Counted from the stretch's first letter, positions 9,078-18,195 are shown. The stretch is 64,000 bases of DNA from Lachnospiraceae bacterium (GCA_017620255.1 JAFZQU010000022.1:62001-126000); one strand, 5' to 3'. Translations and numbers: made by a program. The notes: generated by a model from the letters alone, not told the origin.

Positions 9078-9801
9078 TATCATTACCGTTTCCTATAATG
9101 CGCAGACGACCATCGCGCAGACGATCGAGTCCGTTCTGCGCCAGACCTTTGCGCCGTTTGAATATATCATTCAGGACGGCGGATCGACGGATGACACGTG
9201 TAAGATCGCCGAAAGTTACCGTGACGCGTTTGAGGCGGCAGGGATCGCCTATCATATAGTATCCGGACCGGATGCCGGGATCTATGATGCGATGAACAAA
9301 GGGATCGAAAAAGCAACCGGAGACCTGATCGGTCTCATCAACGCGGATGACTGGTATGAACCCGTGGCACTTGCGCGCGTGAACGATGCGATGCAGGAGG
9401 GGGCCTTCGATCTCATCTTCGGGGATCTGCGCATGTGGCGGGATGAGACGCATTCGTTCATCAAGCACGCCAGAAACCGGAAGTATGCGACCAGCAGGGA
9501 CTGGAACCATCCCACGACGTTTATCACGAAGGAGATGTACGACAGGTACCGCTACCGCAACGAGACGATCCATGACGATTACGATCTGATCCTGCGCATG
9601 AAAAAGGATGGTGTGCGCATCTGTGTTATACATGAGGTGCTCGCAAACTTCAGGATGAACGGCGTAAGCCACGAAAGAAACCTGCGCGCTGCCATGAAGC
9701 GTGCAAAGATCAAGTACGGGATCTACCGCAGAAACGGCTATTCCCCCTTTTATGCGATCGAATGCTATGGCGTGGAACTGGCAAAATGGATCATCGGATA
9801 G
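9067..9801 (+). CDS. GT2-family glycosyltransferase (WcaA-like)
   Basis: A small, single-domain, soluble inverting glycosyltransferase of 244 residues with GT-A fold. SIITVSYNAQTTIAQTIESV at the N-terminus, DGGSTDDT (near residue 38) and the metal-binding NADDW (near 95) are canonical. The HPTTFI region matches WcaA-like enzymes. It overlaps the upstream phosphoglycosyltransferase by 11 bases and may add the second sugar of the same unit, although that is inference from position. Confidence 0.87.
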   Translation: MKISIITVSYNAQTTIAQTIESVLRQTFAPFEYIIQDGGSTDDTCKIAESYRDAFEAAGIAYHIVSGPDAGIYDAMNKGIEKATGDLIGLINADDWYEPVALARVNDAMQEGAFDLIFGDLRMWRDETHSFIKHARNRKYATSRDWNHPTTFITKEMYDRYRYRNETIHDDYDLILRMKKDGVRICVIHEVLANFRMNGVSHERNLRAAMKRAKIKYGIYRRNGYSPFYAIECYGVELAKWIIG

Positions 9802-9808
9802 GACTGCA

Positions 9809-11062
9809 ATGAACGTTAAGACGCTGACTTTTTTTTCAAACTATTTCAATCATCACCAGAAGGCACTTTGCGACGCCTGGTATGCGATCCTTCGGGACGG
9901 GTTTACCTTTGTGGAGACCATGCCGATGGAAGGCTTCCGCTCCGGTATGGGCTGGGGAGAAGAGGACCCGCCGTATCTTCTGCGTACTTATGAAAGCGAA
10001 GCATCTTATCAGAAGGCACTTAAGCTTGCCGAAGGATCTGATCTGGTGGTCATGGGCACGGCGCCGGAATCGTTTATAGAGAAACGCCTGCAGCAGGATA
10101 AGATCGTGTTCCGGTATTCGGAACGCCCTCTGAAAGAGGGATTTATCAAGTTCTTTATCCCGCGGCTGACAAAAAAATATATCCGTATGCATATTCAGAA
10201 CAGGAAGAAGCCGGTCTATATCCTCGGCGCTTCCGCTTTTACATCCCTTGATTATCATAAGATGTTTCGAAGTTACGAAGGCAGATGTTACAGATTCGGC
10301 TATTTTCCGGAGATATTTACTTATGATACGGATGCCCTGATGGCGGATAAGGCAGCAAGGGCCGGAAAGATCCCGACGATCCTCTGGATGGGCAGGATGC
10401 TGAAACTGAAGCATCCGGACCTGCTGCTCAAGGCTCTCGCGGGCCTGAAGGCGGAAGGCTATGCGTTCCGTCTGAAAATGGTGGGAGAGGGAGAAGAGAG
10501 AAAACACGTTGAAGAGCTCGCCGGACATTTGGGCCTTTTGGAAGAAACGGAATTTTGTGATTTTTACAAACCGCGGGAAGCGCGGGAGATCATGGCGCAG
10601 GCCCAGATCTATGTCATGACCAGTGACAAACTGGAAGGCTGGGGCTCCGTGATCTATGAAGCGCAGAATGCGGCATGTGCCCAGATCGCTTCCCATGTCT
10701 GCGGGGCGACACCGTGGCTTGTAAAACACGGAAAGTCGGGACTGATCTTTGAGAGCGGCAGTGTGTCCGACTTAAGAGAACAGCTGAAAGTCCTGCTTGA
10801 CGAACCGGAACGGATCCGTACCTACGGTCTGAACGCCTATGCGCAGATGCAGGATCTCTGGAATCCGGAAACGGCGGCTGCGCGCGTGATCAAACTGGCG
10901 GAATACATTGATGCAAAACTGGCGGAAATGACCGAAGAACAAAGGAAGGCCTGCGGCTATGCCGTGGAGGGATCTCCTTTTGCGGAAGGTCCCTGCTCGG
11001 TTGCCCCGTTCCTGAAAAACAACTGGATCCGGGAAAAGGGAAAAGACTATGCAAACCCTTGA
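9809..11062 (+). CDS. GT4-family glycosyltransferase
   Basis: A 417-residue GT-B glycosyltransferase. The frame is open upstream to 9701, but that part overlaps the preceding gene in another frame; the ATG at 9809, 7 bases after the upstream stop and preceded by AGGA, is the better start. The C-terminal lobe begins near residue 190 (PTILWMGRMLKLKHPDLLL) and has a GT4-like SDKLEGWGSVIYEAQNA, where a Glu-x7-Glu arrangement is replaced by EGWGSVIYE. The gene overlaps the next by 14 bases. Substrate unknown. Confidence 0.85.
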   Translation: MNVKTLTFFSNYFNHHQKALCDAWYAILRDGFTFVETMPMEGFRSGMGWGEEDPPYLLRTYESEASYQKALKLAEGSDLVVMGTAPESFIEKRLQQDKIVFRYSERPLKEGFIKFFIPRLTKKYIRMHIQNRKKPVYILGASAFTSLDYHKMFRSYEGRCYRFGYFPEIFTYDTDALMADKAARAGKIPTILWMGRMLKLKHPDLLLKALAGLKAEGYAFRLKMVGEGEERKHVEELAGHLGLLEETEFCDFYKPREAREIMAQAQIYVMTSDKLEGWGSVIYEAQNAACAQIASHVCGATPWLVKHGKSGLIFESGSVSDLREQLKVLLDEPERIRTYGLNAYAQMQDLWNPETAAARVIKLAEYIDAKLAEMTEEQRKACGYAVEGSPFAEGPCSVAPFLKNNWIREKGKDYANP

Positions 11063-12239
11063 AAAACCATTCAAAATCCTATATCTGATGGAATTTCCGA
11101 TCGACCTGCCGGGCGGCGGACAGATGTCCACGCAGACCTTGTGCGAGGGACTGCTTGGCGACACGTTTGAGACGGTGGCGGTGTGCCCTACCCTTTTACG
11201 GAAGAAGGCATCCGACTATCCTTTCCGCGTGGTCGAATACGCATCCGATGAAAACCGTGAAAAGAGCAGGGTTTTACGTGTACTCAATTTTCTGAAGCGG
11301 ATCGGGTCTTTTTACCGGATCATCCGCAGGGAAAAGCCGGACCTGATCCATGTTTCCATGTCGGAATCCCTGATTACCTACGGCTTTTTACGCTGCCTTG
11401 GGATCTTTGCCAGGATCCCGTTTGTCTATACGGACAGGGGACTGGCGTACGGATACCGGAAACATTCGAAAAAATGCATTCTGGCAACACTCAAGCATGC
11501 CGGACGCCTGATCACGACAACGCATTTTAACGAGCGTCTGTGGCTGGATTCGCATGTGCAGACAAAGATCACGGTGATCCCGAATACCATCGGGAACGTG
11601 TTTGCAAACTATGATCCCACGATGCGGGAAAAACAGAGGAAGAAATACGGGTTTTCGGACCGGGATCTGGTGATCGGATTTGCGGGCAGGATCTCGGAAG
11701 AAAAGGACTGGGATTTTGTTCCCGTGCTGACCGGCGAACTCTCTGCAGCCGGCGTCCCGTTCCGTGTCGCGCTTGTGATCTCCGTCTATGAGGAACAGGA
11801 CGCACAGATCGTTAAGGATATCCGCGGCAGGATCGCCTCGCAGATCGGGGAGGAAAACCTGCTTTATCTGCAGGATCTCTCCCAGGCGGAAATGGCGGAT
11901 TATTACTACATGGTGGACATCTTTGTGATGTCCTCGATCTTTGAATCGTTCGGGAAGGCAGCTGTGGAAGCCATGAGCCGCAAATGCGTCGTCTTATCCA
12001 CGAATGCGGGCGGACTGCCGGAAGTGATCGGCAGGGAGGAAGATCTCTACAGCAAAGAAGATACGGACCGGTTTGTGAAACGGGTCCGGACACTTGCCGC
12101 GTCAAAGGAACTGTTAGAGGAAGAGCGGGAGTATTTCTACAGGCGGTATGTGGAAAACTACACGCTTGAGACCCATCTTGAGCGGCACGCCGCACTGTAT
12201 AGGGAGATCCTTTGCGGGACAGGTGCAGATAAGGTATAA
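11049..12239 (+). CDS. GT4-family glycosyltransferase
   Basis: A 396-residue GT-B enzyme. The N-terminal lobe begins with ILYLMEFPIDLPGGGQMS, the glycine loop that binds the acceptor side. The C-terminal lobe has IGFAGRISEEKDW (near 207) and SSIFESFGKAAVEAMSR (near 296), the GT4 Glu-x7-Glu donor-binding region. It overlaps the preceding glycosyltransferase by 14 bases and its end contains a predicted promoter for the next flippase gene. Substrate unknown. Confidence 0.87.
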   Translation: MQTLEKPFKILYLMEFPIDLPGGGQMSTQTLCEGLLGDTFETVAVCPTLLRKKASDYPFRVVEYASDENREKSRVLRVLNFLKRIGSFYRIIRREKPDLIHVSMSESLITYGFLRCLGIFARIPFVYTDRGLAYGYRKHSKKCILATLKHAGRLITTTHFNERLWLDSHVQTKITVIPNTIGNVFANYDPTMREKQRKKYGFSDRDLVIGFAGRISEEKDWDFVPVLTGELSAAGVPFRVALVISVYEEQDAQIVKDIRGRIASQIGEENLLYLQDLSQAEMADYYYMVDIFVMSSIFESFGKAAVEAMSRKCVVLSTNAGGLPEVIGREEDLYSKEDTDRFVKRVRTLAASKELLEEEREYFYRRYVENYTLETHLERHAALYREILCGTGADKV

Positions 12240-12240
12240 T
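12212..12240 (+). promoter_or_regulatory. Predicted sigma-A promoter ahead of the second flippase gene
   Basis: TTGCGG (12212-12217), a 17-base spacer and a perfect TATAAT (12235-12240) lie at the end of the preceding coding region. Transcription would start about 7 bases downstream, essentially on the ATG at 12247, so either the transcript is leaderless or the match is fortuitous. Confidence 0.4.
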
Positions 12241-12246
12241 CGTCCT

Positions 12247-13716
12247 ATGGAACAAAAGGCCGAAGAACAAAATCAGGAAAAAAAGAGCCGGAACCTGTTT
12301 GCCGGCTTTTTGGAATATTTTTACGGGAATTTCATCGTACTGCTGCTCGGCGTGGTCTCACTGCCGCTGATCACCCGTGTGATGTCCACGGATGAGTACG
12401 GGCGCACAGCCATGTTCACGTCGGCGGTATCCATTATCTATATTGCCGCGATCCTCGGCATGGACCAGTCCTATATCCGTTATTTTTACAAAGAAGGCGT
12501 GAACCGGAAACGGCTGATCCTGCAATGCCTGCAGTATCCGGTGCTTCTGATCCTGCTGCTTGCAGGCGCCTACTGTCTGTTTGCCGATCTTTTCAACGGT
12601 TTCTTATTCGGTCGGACCGGAACGGATATCACGATCCTGGTCGTATCCTACACGATCATTTCCGTTTTCGAACGGTTCGGATTTCTGAACATCCGCATGG
12701 ACCAGAACGGAAAACTCTATTCGAATCTCAACATTCTGTCAAAGGTCCTGTATATAGGTTTCATCCTGCTCTTTGTCCGTCTGATCGGCGATGATTTCCG
12801 GGTGGTACTCTATGCCATGACGCTGCCGCTTTTCATCGTCACGGTGTTCGTATATGTGCGCTATCTGATCGTGAACAGGCGGGAGCGTGCGGAAAAACAC
12901 GCAGTCACGACGCGGGAACTGCTCATCTACGGCGTCCCGTTCGTGCCGATGCTCCTGATGGAATGGCTGCTCTCGTCCATGGACAAGTGGTCGATCAAAC
13001 TGTTCAAAGGGTTTTCGGACACGGGGATCTACAATTCCGCGATGCAGATCATGACGATCCTGCTGACGTTCAAGATCACCTATGTTGCCTTCTGGGCGCC
13101 TGTTGCCATGGAAAAATACGAACAGGAACCGGAAGAGGTCTGCAAGCCGTTTTTTGCGGATATGTTTCAGAAGGTGCAGTTCCTGGCCATGGCGGCCGCT
13201 TTTCTGCTGACGATCTTCCGCGGCGTGATCGTTCTGATCCTCGGAGAAAATTACAGGGGCGCGATCCGTGTGATCCCGTTCCTTACGCTCATGCCGGTGC
13301 TCTCCATCCTGTTTGAGATGACCGGGCAGGGCTGTAAATTCGTGGGAAAAGCAAAATACTTCAATTATGCTTCGCTCGCGGCGATCGCAGTCAATCTGAC
13401 CGGCAATACCCTGCTGGTACCCGTTCTCGGGGAGATCGGTGCCGCGCTTGCGACGGCAGTCACCTACATCGTTTATTTCCTGATCGGAACGTACTTTTCC
13501 GTGAAGTGCTATCCGGTGGACTACAGACTGCGCACGTTCGGGCTCTCGCTGGTACTGTACAGTGCTTACGCCGCCTATGCGACTTTTACGGACAGGATAC
13601 TTTTATCGGCGCTCATCGGCATCGTGCCGCTTTTACTGCATATCCTGCTGAATAAGGCAGTACTTGCGTCCTTGTGGAAATATGCATGGCAGTTCCTGAA
13701 AAGAAAAAAAGTGTGA
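12247..13716 (+). CDS. Wzx-type polysaccharide flippase (second copy)
   Basis: A polytopic membrane protein of 489 residues with about 12-14 helices and a charged N-terminal tail, of the MOP/RfbX flippase superfamily. The N-terminal membrane segment includes the family phrase GVVSLPLITRVMSTDEYGR. The frame is open back to 12148 but only in overlap with the preceding glycosyltransferase; the ATG at 12247 gives the usual N-terminus. No strong Shine-Dalgarno is visible ahead of it. It is only distantly similar to the flippase at 3097, consistent with a different glycan substrate. Confidence 0.85.
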   Translation: MEQKAEEQNQEKKSRNLFAGFLEYFYGNFIVLLLGVVSLPLITRVMSTDEYGRTAMFTSAVSIIYIAAILGMDQSYIRYFYKEGVNRKRLILQCLQYPVLLILLLAGAYCLFADLFNGFLFGRTGTDITILVVSYTIISVFERFGFLNIRMDQNGKLYSNLNILSKVLYIGFILLFVRLIGDDFRVVLYAMTLPLFIVTVFVYVRYLIVNRRERAEKHAVTTRELLIYGVPFVPMLLMEWLLSSMDKWSIKLFKGFSDTGIYNSAMQIMTILLTFKITYVAFWAPVAMEKYEQEPEEVCKPFFADMFQKVQFLAMAAAFLLTIFRGVIVLILGENYRGAIRVIPFLTLMPVLSILFEMTGQGCKFVGKAKYFNYASLAAIAVNLTGNTLLVPVLGEIGAALATAVTYIVYFLIGTYFSVKCYPVDYRLRTFGLSLVLYSAYAAYATFTDRILLSALIGIVPLLLHILLNKAVLASLWKYAWQFLKRKKV

Positions 13717-13742
13717 CAGGGATTTGCATGAAATGATAAAAT
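13713..13742 (+). promoter_or_regulatory. Predicted promoter of the ketoisomerase gene
   Basis: GTGACA (13713-13718), an 18-base spacer and TAAAAT (13737-13742) match sigma-A elements. The -35 box covers the stop codon of the flippase gene. This suggests the 13756 gene can be transcribed separately. Confidence 0.5.
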
Positions 13743-13755
13743 AGGGTCAAACCGT

Positions 13756-14184
13756 ATGGGAGAAAAAACAGTGTTAAAGGAAAGATGTCCGATCCTGCAA
13801 TTTGATGATCTGGGAGACGAACGGGGAAAACTGGTTGTGATCGAAGGCAGCCGGAGTATCCCGTTTGAGATACAGAGAGTGTTTTATATTTACGGATCCG
13901 ATCATGATGTGATCCGCGGGCAGCACGCAAACCGGGAATCCGAGTTTGTGCTGATCAACGTGGCCGGCAGCAGTAAGGTCCGGATCACGGACGCAAAAGA
14001 AGAATTCATCGTGGAACTGAACAAACCCAGAATGGGTGTGTACATTCCTCCGATGGTCTGGAAAGACATGTATGATTTTTCCGAGGATTCCGTCCTGCTC
14101 GTGCTTGCGAGCACGCATTACAGTGACGAGGAATACATCCGCGATTACGATGCGTATGTCAGGGAACTGAAAGAACAATCATGA
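13756..14184 (+). CDS. dTDP-4-keto-6-deoxyglucose 3,4-ketoisomerase-like cupin (FdtA/QdtA/WxcM family)
   Basis: A 142-residue double-stranded beta-helix protein of the FdtA/QdtA family. These enzymes move the keto group of dTDP-4-keto-6-deoxyhexose from C4 to C3, giving the substrate for a 3-aminotransferase. Typical features are the start DERGKLVVIEGSRSIPFEIQR, RGQHAN in place of the usual RGxHAH active-site strand, and PPMVWKDMYDFSEDSVLLVLAS near the end. The aminotransferase that would use the product lies immediately downstream on the other strand and overlaps it tail to tail. Substitution of the second His of RGxHAH by Asn is worth noting. The rmlA/rmlB genes at 20455-22397 could supply the substrate. 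Confidence 0.82.
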   Translation: MGEKTVLKERCPILQFDDLGDERGKLVVIEGSRSIPFEIQRVFYIYGSDHDVIRGQHANRESEFVLINVAGSSKVRITDAKEEFIVELNKPRMGVYIPPMVWKDMYDFSEDSVLLVLASTHYSDEEYIRDYDAYVRELKEQS

Positions 14185-15279
14185 TCTGTAGGCGTTTACC
14201 GCCCGGATGACCGTATCGATCTCCGCTTCATCCATATAGTCCATCATCGGCAAAGTCACGATGTGCGCACACAATTCTTCCGTGACGGGAAAATCACCCG
14301 TTTTATATCCGAATCGTTCAACCATACACGGCTGCAGATAGGGCGGCACTTCCCAGGAAATGTCGGTAGCAACGCCGCGCTCTTTCAGGAACTCCCGGAA
14401 AGCAGCCTGTTTATCCACCCGGATGATGAACTGATACCAGGTGTGGGTACAGTCCGCCGCGATCGCAGGAAGGCTGACAGCCGGATTGCTGATCCCCGCA
14501 AGATAGCGTTTTGCGATCTCTTCCCGGTTTTTTAAGATCTCCGGCATGTGCTTCAGTTTCACGCGCAGCAGGCCGGCCTGCAGTTCGTCAAGACGCATGT
14601 TGAAACCGGTCTCTATATTGTGATATCTCCTGTCGGAGCCGTAGTTACGAAGGACTTTTACTTTCCGGATCAGCTCGCTGTCTTTGGAAACAACGGCGCC
14701 CGCATCTCCGAACGCCCCCAGATTTTTGGTCGGATAAAAACTGAAAAAGCCCGCAGTGCCAAACAGACCTGTGTTGGTGCCTTTATATGCGGCAAAATGT
14801 GACTGCGCGCAGTCTTCAAACAGGAGCAGGCCATTCTGATCGCAGACTGCAAGGATCTCGTCCATGCGTGTGGCCTGTCCGTAGAGATGGGTGACCAAAA
14901 CGGCTTTGGTCCGCTCTGTGACCGCTTTTTCGATCCCGGCCGCATCAAGCTGATAGTATGCATCCGGTTCCACGAACACGGGTACGGCGCCGCACTGCAG
15001 GATCCCGAGCATGGTCGCGATATAGCCGTTTGCCTGTACGATCACTTCATCGCCCTCTCCGATCCCTGCGGCCTTAAGGCCCAGCATGATCGCATCGAGA
15101 CCGTTCGCAACGCCGGCGCATTCGCAGGATCCGCCGAGGGATGTGGCAAATTCCGTTTCGAATGAGTTTACCTCGTTTCCGAGCACATACCAGCCGCTGC
15201 GCAGAACGGACAGCGCGGCTTCTTCATATTCATCCTGAAACAGCTCAAAACTCCTGCGCAGGTCGTTTACGGGTATCAT
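14179..15279 (-). CDS. DegT/DnrJ/EryC1/StrS-family sugar aminotransferase
   Basis: A PLP-dependent aminotransferase of 366 residues for nucleotide-linked keto sugars. It carries the family signatures MIPVNDLRRSFELFQ at the start, FEDCAQSHFAAYKG (near 176) and SFYPTKNLGAFGDAG with the PLP-binding lysine (near 197-211). The frame extends to a TTG at 15309, but the ATG at 15279 follows a strong GGGAGGAAG site and is chosen. Together with the FdtA-like protein it would make a dTDP-3-amino-3,6-dideoxyhexose (Fuc3N or Qui3N type); the acetyltransferase that often completes this pathway is not seen nearby. It is on the opposite strand to most of the locus and overlaps the ketoisomerase gene by 6 bases at the stops. 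Confidence 0.88.
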   Translation of the reverse strand: MIPVNDLRRSFELFQDEYEEAALSVLRSGWYVLGNEVNSFETEFATSLGGSCECAGVANGLDAIMLGLKAAGIGEGDEVIVQANGYIATMLGILQCGAVPVFVEPDAYYQLDAAGIEKAVTERTKAVLVTHLYGQATRMDEILAVCDQNGLLLFEDCAQSHFAAYKGTNTGLFGTAGFFSFYPTKNLGAFGDAGAVVSKDSELIRKVKVLRNYGSDRRYHNIETGFNMRLDELQAGLLRVKLKHMPEILKNREEIAKRYLAGISNPAVSLPAIAADCTHTWYQFIIRVDKQAAFREFLKERGVATDISWEVPPYLQPCMVERFGYKTGDFPVTEELCAHIVTLPMMDYMDEAEIDTVIRAVNAYRS

Positions 15280-15337
15280 AAGCAGATCTTCCTCCCTTAT
15301 CTTTGGCAAAATAACAATACCATAAACGGGTATTATT

Positions 15338-15346
15338 TGCTATACT
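15338..15346 (+). promoter_or_regulatory. Extended -10 promoter element for the GtrB-like gene
   Basis: TGCTATACT forms an extended -10 (TGn plus TATACT) about 40 bases before the ATG at 15387. No good -35 hexamer is visible, which fits an extended -10 promoter. The divergent aminotransferase gene starts at 15279 on the other side. Confidence 0.5.
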
Positions 15347-15386
15347 AGGATTGATTTTGAGATTCCCGGTCCTATAAGGAGGATCT

Positions 15387-16328
15387 ATGAGTAAGATTTC
15401 CATTATCATTCCGGTATATTACAATGCGGATACGCTGATGATGCTGTATGATGACATGCGCGAAAAGCTGCTGCACCAGCTGGACGCGTATGAGATCGTG
15501 CTGGTGGATGACGGCTCGGGCGACGAGTCCTATGAAGTCATGCAAAAGATACAGGCACTGGACCCTGCAAACGTCAAGCTGGTCAAGCTGTCCCGCAACT
15601 TCGGTGAGCATGCGGCGATCCTTGCAGGCCTCACGCAGTGTACCGGAGACTGTGCCGTGACCAAACAGGCGGATCTGCAGGAGGATTCCCTCCTGATCAA
15701 GGATATGTATGACAGCTGGAAACGCGGGAACAAAGTGGTTCTGGCCGTCCGCGAAGAGCGGGATGACTCTGCCGTCAAGAAGTTCTTTGCGAATCTTTAC
15801 TATGCGATCGTACGTAAATGCATCGACAAGAACATGCCCAAAGGCGGATTTGACTGCTACCTTCTGGACCGCCAGGTGATAAAGGTCCTGGAAATGCTGG
15901 ATGAGAAGAATTCGGCACTGACGCTGCAGGTTCTCTGGGTCGGTTTCAAGTCCGAAAAGATCTACTTCCACCGCAGGGACAGGGAAGTGGGCAAGTCCCG
16001 CTGGACGCTGTCCAAAAAATGCAAGCTGGTGCTGGATTCGATGATGAGCTTTTCCTATTTCCCGATCCGCTTCATGTCGGGCGTCGGCATCGTGTTTGCG
16101 CTGCTTGCTTTCCTGTGGATCATTGAAGTGATCGTGGAATTCTTTGTGATCGGAACACCGATCGCAGGCTGGGCGTCCCTGTTCTGTCTGGTGCTGTTTG
16201 CAACAGGTCTGATCCTTCTGATGCTGGGGATGCTTGGCGAATACGTGTGGCGGGCACTGGATGCGTCGAGAAACCGTCCGCCGTTTATCATCGATGAGGT
16301 GAAAGAGCCGGAAGGCGACGGGAAATAG
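15387..16328 (+). CDS. GtrB/DPM1-like GT2 glycosyltransferase (polyprenyl-phosphate sugar synthase)
   Basis: A GT2 enzyme of 313 residues with a cytoplasmic catalytic domain (ISIIIPVYYN at 4-13, VDDGSGDES near 40, KLSRNFGEHAAILAG, and QADLQE as the DxD-type site near 95). Two C-terminal transmembrane helices follow (about 230-255 and 268-290). This is the layout of GtrB/dolichol-phosphate-mannose-type synthases, which load a sugar onto undecaprenyl phosphate for use outside the cell. A GAGGATCT ribosome site precedes the ATG. The adjacent GT-C membrane protein (16330, other strand) is a candidate user of the lipid-P-sugar. Confidence 0.87.
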   Translation: MSKISIIIPVYYNADTLMMLYDDMREKLLHQLDAYEIVLVDDGSGDESYEVMQKIQALDPANVKLVKLSRNFGEHAAILAGLTQCTGDCAVTKQADLQEDSLLIKDMYDSWKRGNKVVLAVREERDDSAVKKFFANLYYAIVRKCIDKNMPKGGFDCYLLDRQVIKVLEMLDEKNSALTLQVLWVGFKSEKIYFHRRDREVGKSRWTLSKKCKLVLDSMMSFSYFPIRFMSGVGIVFALLAFLWIIEVIVEFFVIGTPIAGWASLFCLVLFATGLILLMLGMLGEYVWRALDASRNRPPFIIDEVKEPEGDGK

Positions 16329-16329
16329 A

Positions 16330-18153
16330 TCAGGGTTTTACAAAGAGTGTGCCGCAGGGCACGCTCTTTTTTGTATAGGCATGTTCGTCCATATACCGGT
16401 ACAGCGGACCGTCCGGATCGTTTGCGTTTGGCAGCGGATCTGCTTCCACATCCCCGCAGGTTTCATACCGGCCCAGTTCCTCGTGAAGAACAAGGACCAC
16501 ATCCGGTACCCTGTCAGGATGTAATGCATAGTAATCCATCAGTCTTTCGGAAGACATCGACAGCCGCCAGGGCGTCGGTGCCGCACAGGTAAGATCGGAG
16601 CAAAGATAGGCAAAAGGTGCCAGCCTGGAAACGAAAAATGTCTTATGCGTACCGTCCGGATAGGAAGCGAGCATGCAGCTTTGACCGATCGTTTGGAGAA
16701 CGTCGTTATAGTCTGACAGATGTTCTGCCGTGGTATAGATCCCGGCGCCAGGGCCTTCCGTGATCTTCGCGTTTAAGTTGGGCAGCTTATCGTCGCGGTA
16801 TACGTTGTTGATCCGAAGGAACATGGTCAGGACCAGGCATAAGACGAGAGCGGTATGTACTGCAGCGTTTAAGATGAGCGCTGCTTTATTTTCTTTTTCC
16901 TTAAGACGGCTGTTTGCGTAGCCCGTAATGACGGCGCAGGCTGCCGCATTTACAACGGCAAAGCCGACCGCTTCCTCATAGAGCGCCGATCCCGTGGAAC
17001 CGTAGGTATAGCAGTAAGCGACAGCGGCACCTGCCGGATAAAACAGGAAAAACAGCCTGTAATTCCTGTGTTCGTCCAGAAGGAACAGCGGCAGGGAAAA
17101 CAGGACGAGTGCCACCTGGATATAGCCGGTGTGCCCTATGCTCTTTAGGAAAAATCCGGCAAACAGTAACAGGTTCAGGGCAGAGAGCACGGATCCGGAA
17201 AGCCGAAGGACGGATGCATGCTTTTTAGAAAAGGCGTGAACGCAACTTGCGAGCAGGCGGAGCAGGCAGACGGCCATCAGGACATACCAGGCTTTCATCA
17301 GGAAACCGTACTGATCCGAAAGGTTTAAAAAACATCTTCTGAAGATCACATACAAAGTGGTGCCCGCATGTTCTTCATCGCTTAAGACATAGGGTACGGA
17401 AGCGATGAGATCGCCGACGGAAAGCTTTGAGAGAAGATAGAGCAGGAAGGGAACCGCAACGATCAGGATGCCGAGCAGGTGCAGGAAAAACATACGGAGC
17501 AGAGCAGCTTCCCTGATCCGCGCGCTGCAGGAAGCCGGCAGCAGGCGGGTGTTTGCAAGGATTACGGATAAAAACAGGGCAAATGCGAGTACAAAATAGC
17601 AGACGGCAAGCAACGGCATGGAAAGTACCGTTACGGAGCAGGTGATCCCGGCATATACCAGAAAACGGGCAGCATGAGCCTGCTCCCGGTTCTGCAGATA
17701 GTGCAGGAGGCACAGGATCGAGGTCACAGAGGATAAAACGGTCAGTGCGTAATAGGAAAAGGTTGCAATGTTCAGATGTGTATAGAACAGGAACAAAAGC
17801 GCCCCAAGCAGCGCACTGAATGTTCCGGTCTCTTTCTTCAGAACACGGAAGGCCATATAGGCAATGGCGGTGCTTACGCATACATACAGAATGCGGAACG
17901 TAAGGATGAGGCCCGTACAGCCGCCTGTGATCAGGCGGAACAGGGCGACAAAAGGCATTAAAAAGACGCCGTTTAACTGCGTCGGGTGCCATTCTTCATA
18001 CAGCGGGACATCGCCCCTCACAAACCGTCCGGCAACGGCGTAATAGAAAGTCTCGTCCGACCAGCAGAAGCCGTAGAAAGCGCGGATCAGAAGAATGAGC
18101 GCGGAAAGAAGCAGTATGATAATGGGCAGTTTTTTCCGGATAAAAGCTTTCAT
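16330..18153 (-). CDS. GT-C (GT39/ArnT-like) membrane glycosyltransferase
   Basis: A 607-residue polytopic membrane protein with an N-terminal helix followed by an extracytoplasmic loop containing the acidic pair WSDE (residues 31-34) and GDVPLYEEWHPTQLNG. This is the catalytic layout of GT-C enzymes of the PMT/ArnT type that use polyprenyl-phosphate sugars. About 12 further helices and a soluble C-terminal domain (about 450-607) follow. An upstream in-frame ATG exists at 18186, but the ATG at 18153 has an AAAGGAG site at the right distance. It is convergent with the GtrB-like gene, which could supply its donor. The acceptor is unknown. Confidence 0.75.
   Translation of the reverse strand: MKAFIRKKLPIIILLLSALILLIRAFYGFCWSDETFYYAVAGRFVRGDVPLYEEWHPTQLNGVFLMPFVALFRLITGGCTGLILTFRILYVCVSTAIAYMAFRVLKKETGTFSALLGALLFLFYTHLNIATFSYYALTVLSSVTSILCLLHYLQNREQAHAARFLVYAGITCSVTVLSMPLLAVCYFVLAFALFLSVILANTRLLPASCSARIREAALLRMFFLHLLGILIVAVPFLLYLLSKLSVGDLIASVPYVLSDEEHAGTTLYVIFRRCFLNLSDQYGFLMKAWYVLMAVCLLRLLASCVHAFSKKHASVLRLSGSVLSALNLLLFAGFFLKSIGHTGYIQVALVLFSLPLFLLDEHRNYRLFFLFYPAGAAVAYCYTYGSTGSALYEEAVGFAVVNAAACAVITGYANSRLKEKENKAALILNAAVHTALVLCLVLTMFLRINNVYRDDKLPNLNAKITEGPGAGIYTTAEHLSDYNDVLQTIGQSCMLASYPDGTHKTFFVSRLAPFAYLCSDLTCAAPTPWRLSMSSERLMDYYALHPDRVPDVVLVLHEELGRYETCGDVEADPLPNANDPDGPLYRYMDEHAYTKKSVPCGTLFVKP
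16342..16372 (+). terminator. Terminator of the GtrB-like gene, inside the convergent gene
   Basis: The stem GAGTGTGCC/GGGCACGCTC with a 3-base loop is followed by TTTTTT on the + strand. It sits within the last codons of the convergent membrane-protein gene, so the hairpin doubles as coding sequence. Confidence 0.75.
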
Positions 18154-18165
18154 GGGGCTCCTTTG

Positions 18166-18194
18166 TTGTACATGCACAGTCGACATGCTATAAT
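18166..18194 (+). promoter_or_regulatory. Predicted sigma-A promoter of the UDP-sugar dehydrogenase gene
   Basis: TTGTAC (18166-18171), a 17-base spacer and a perfect TATAAT (18189-18194) preceded by TGC (extended -10). It lies 48 bases ahead of the ATG at 18242. Confidence 0.7.
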
Positions 18195-18195
18195 T

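Noticed and set aside
9701..9808. Upstream extension of the GT4 gene at 9809 (also upstream extensions at 12148 and 34729)
   Set aside because: Each extension lies inside the preceding gene in another frame, and the downstream ATG has better spacing or a Shine-Dalgarno and gives the family-typical N-terminus.
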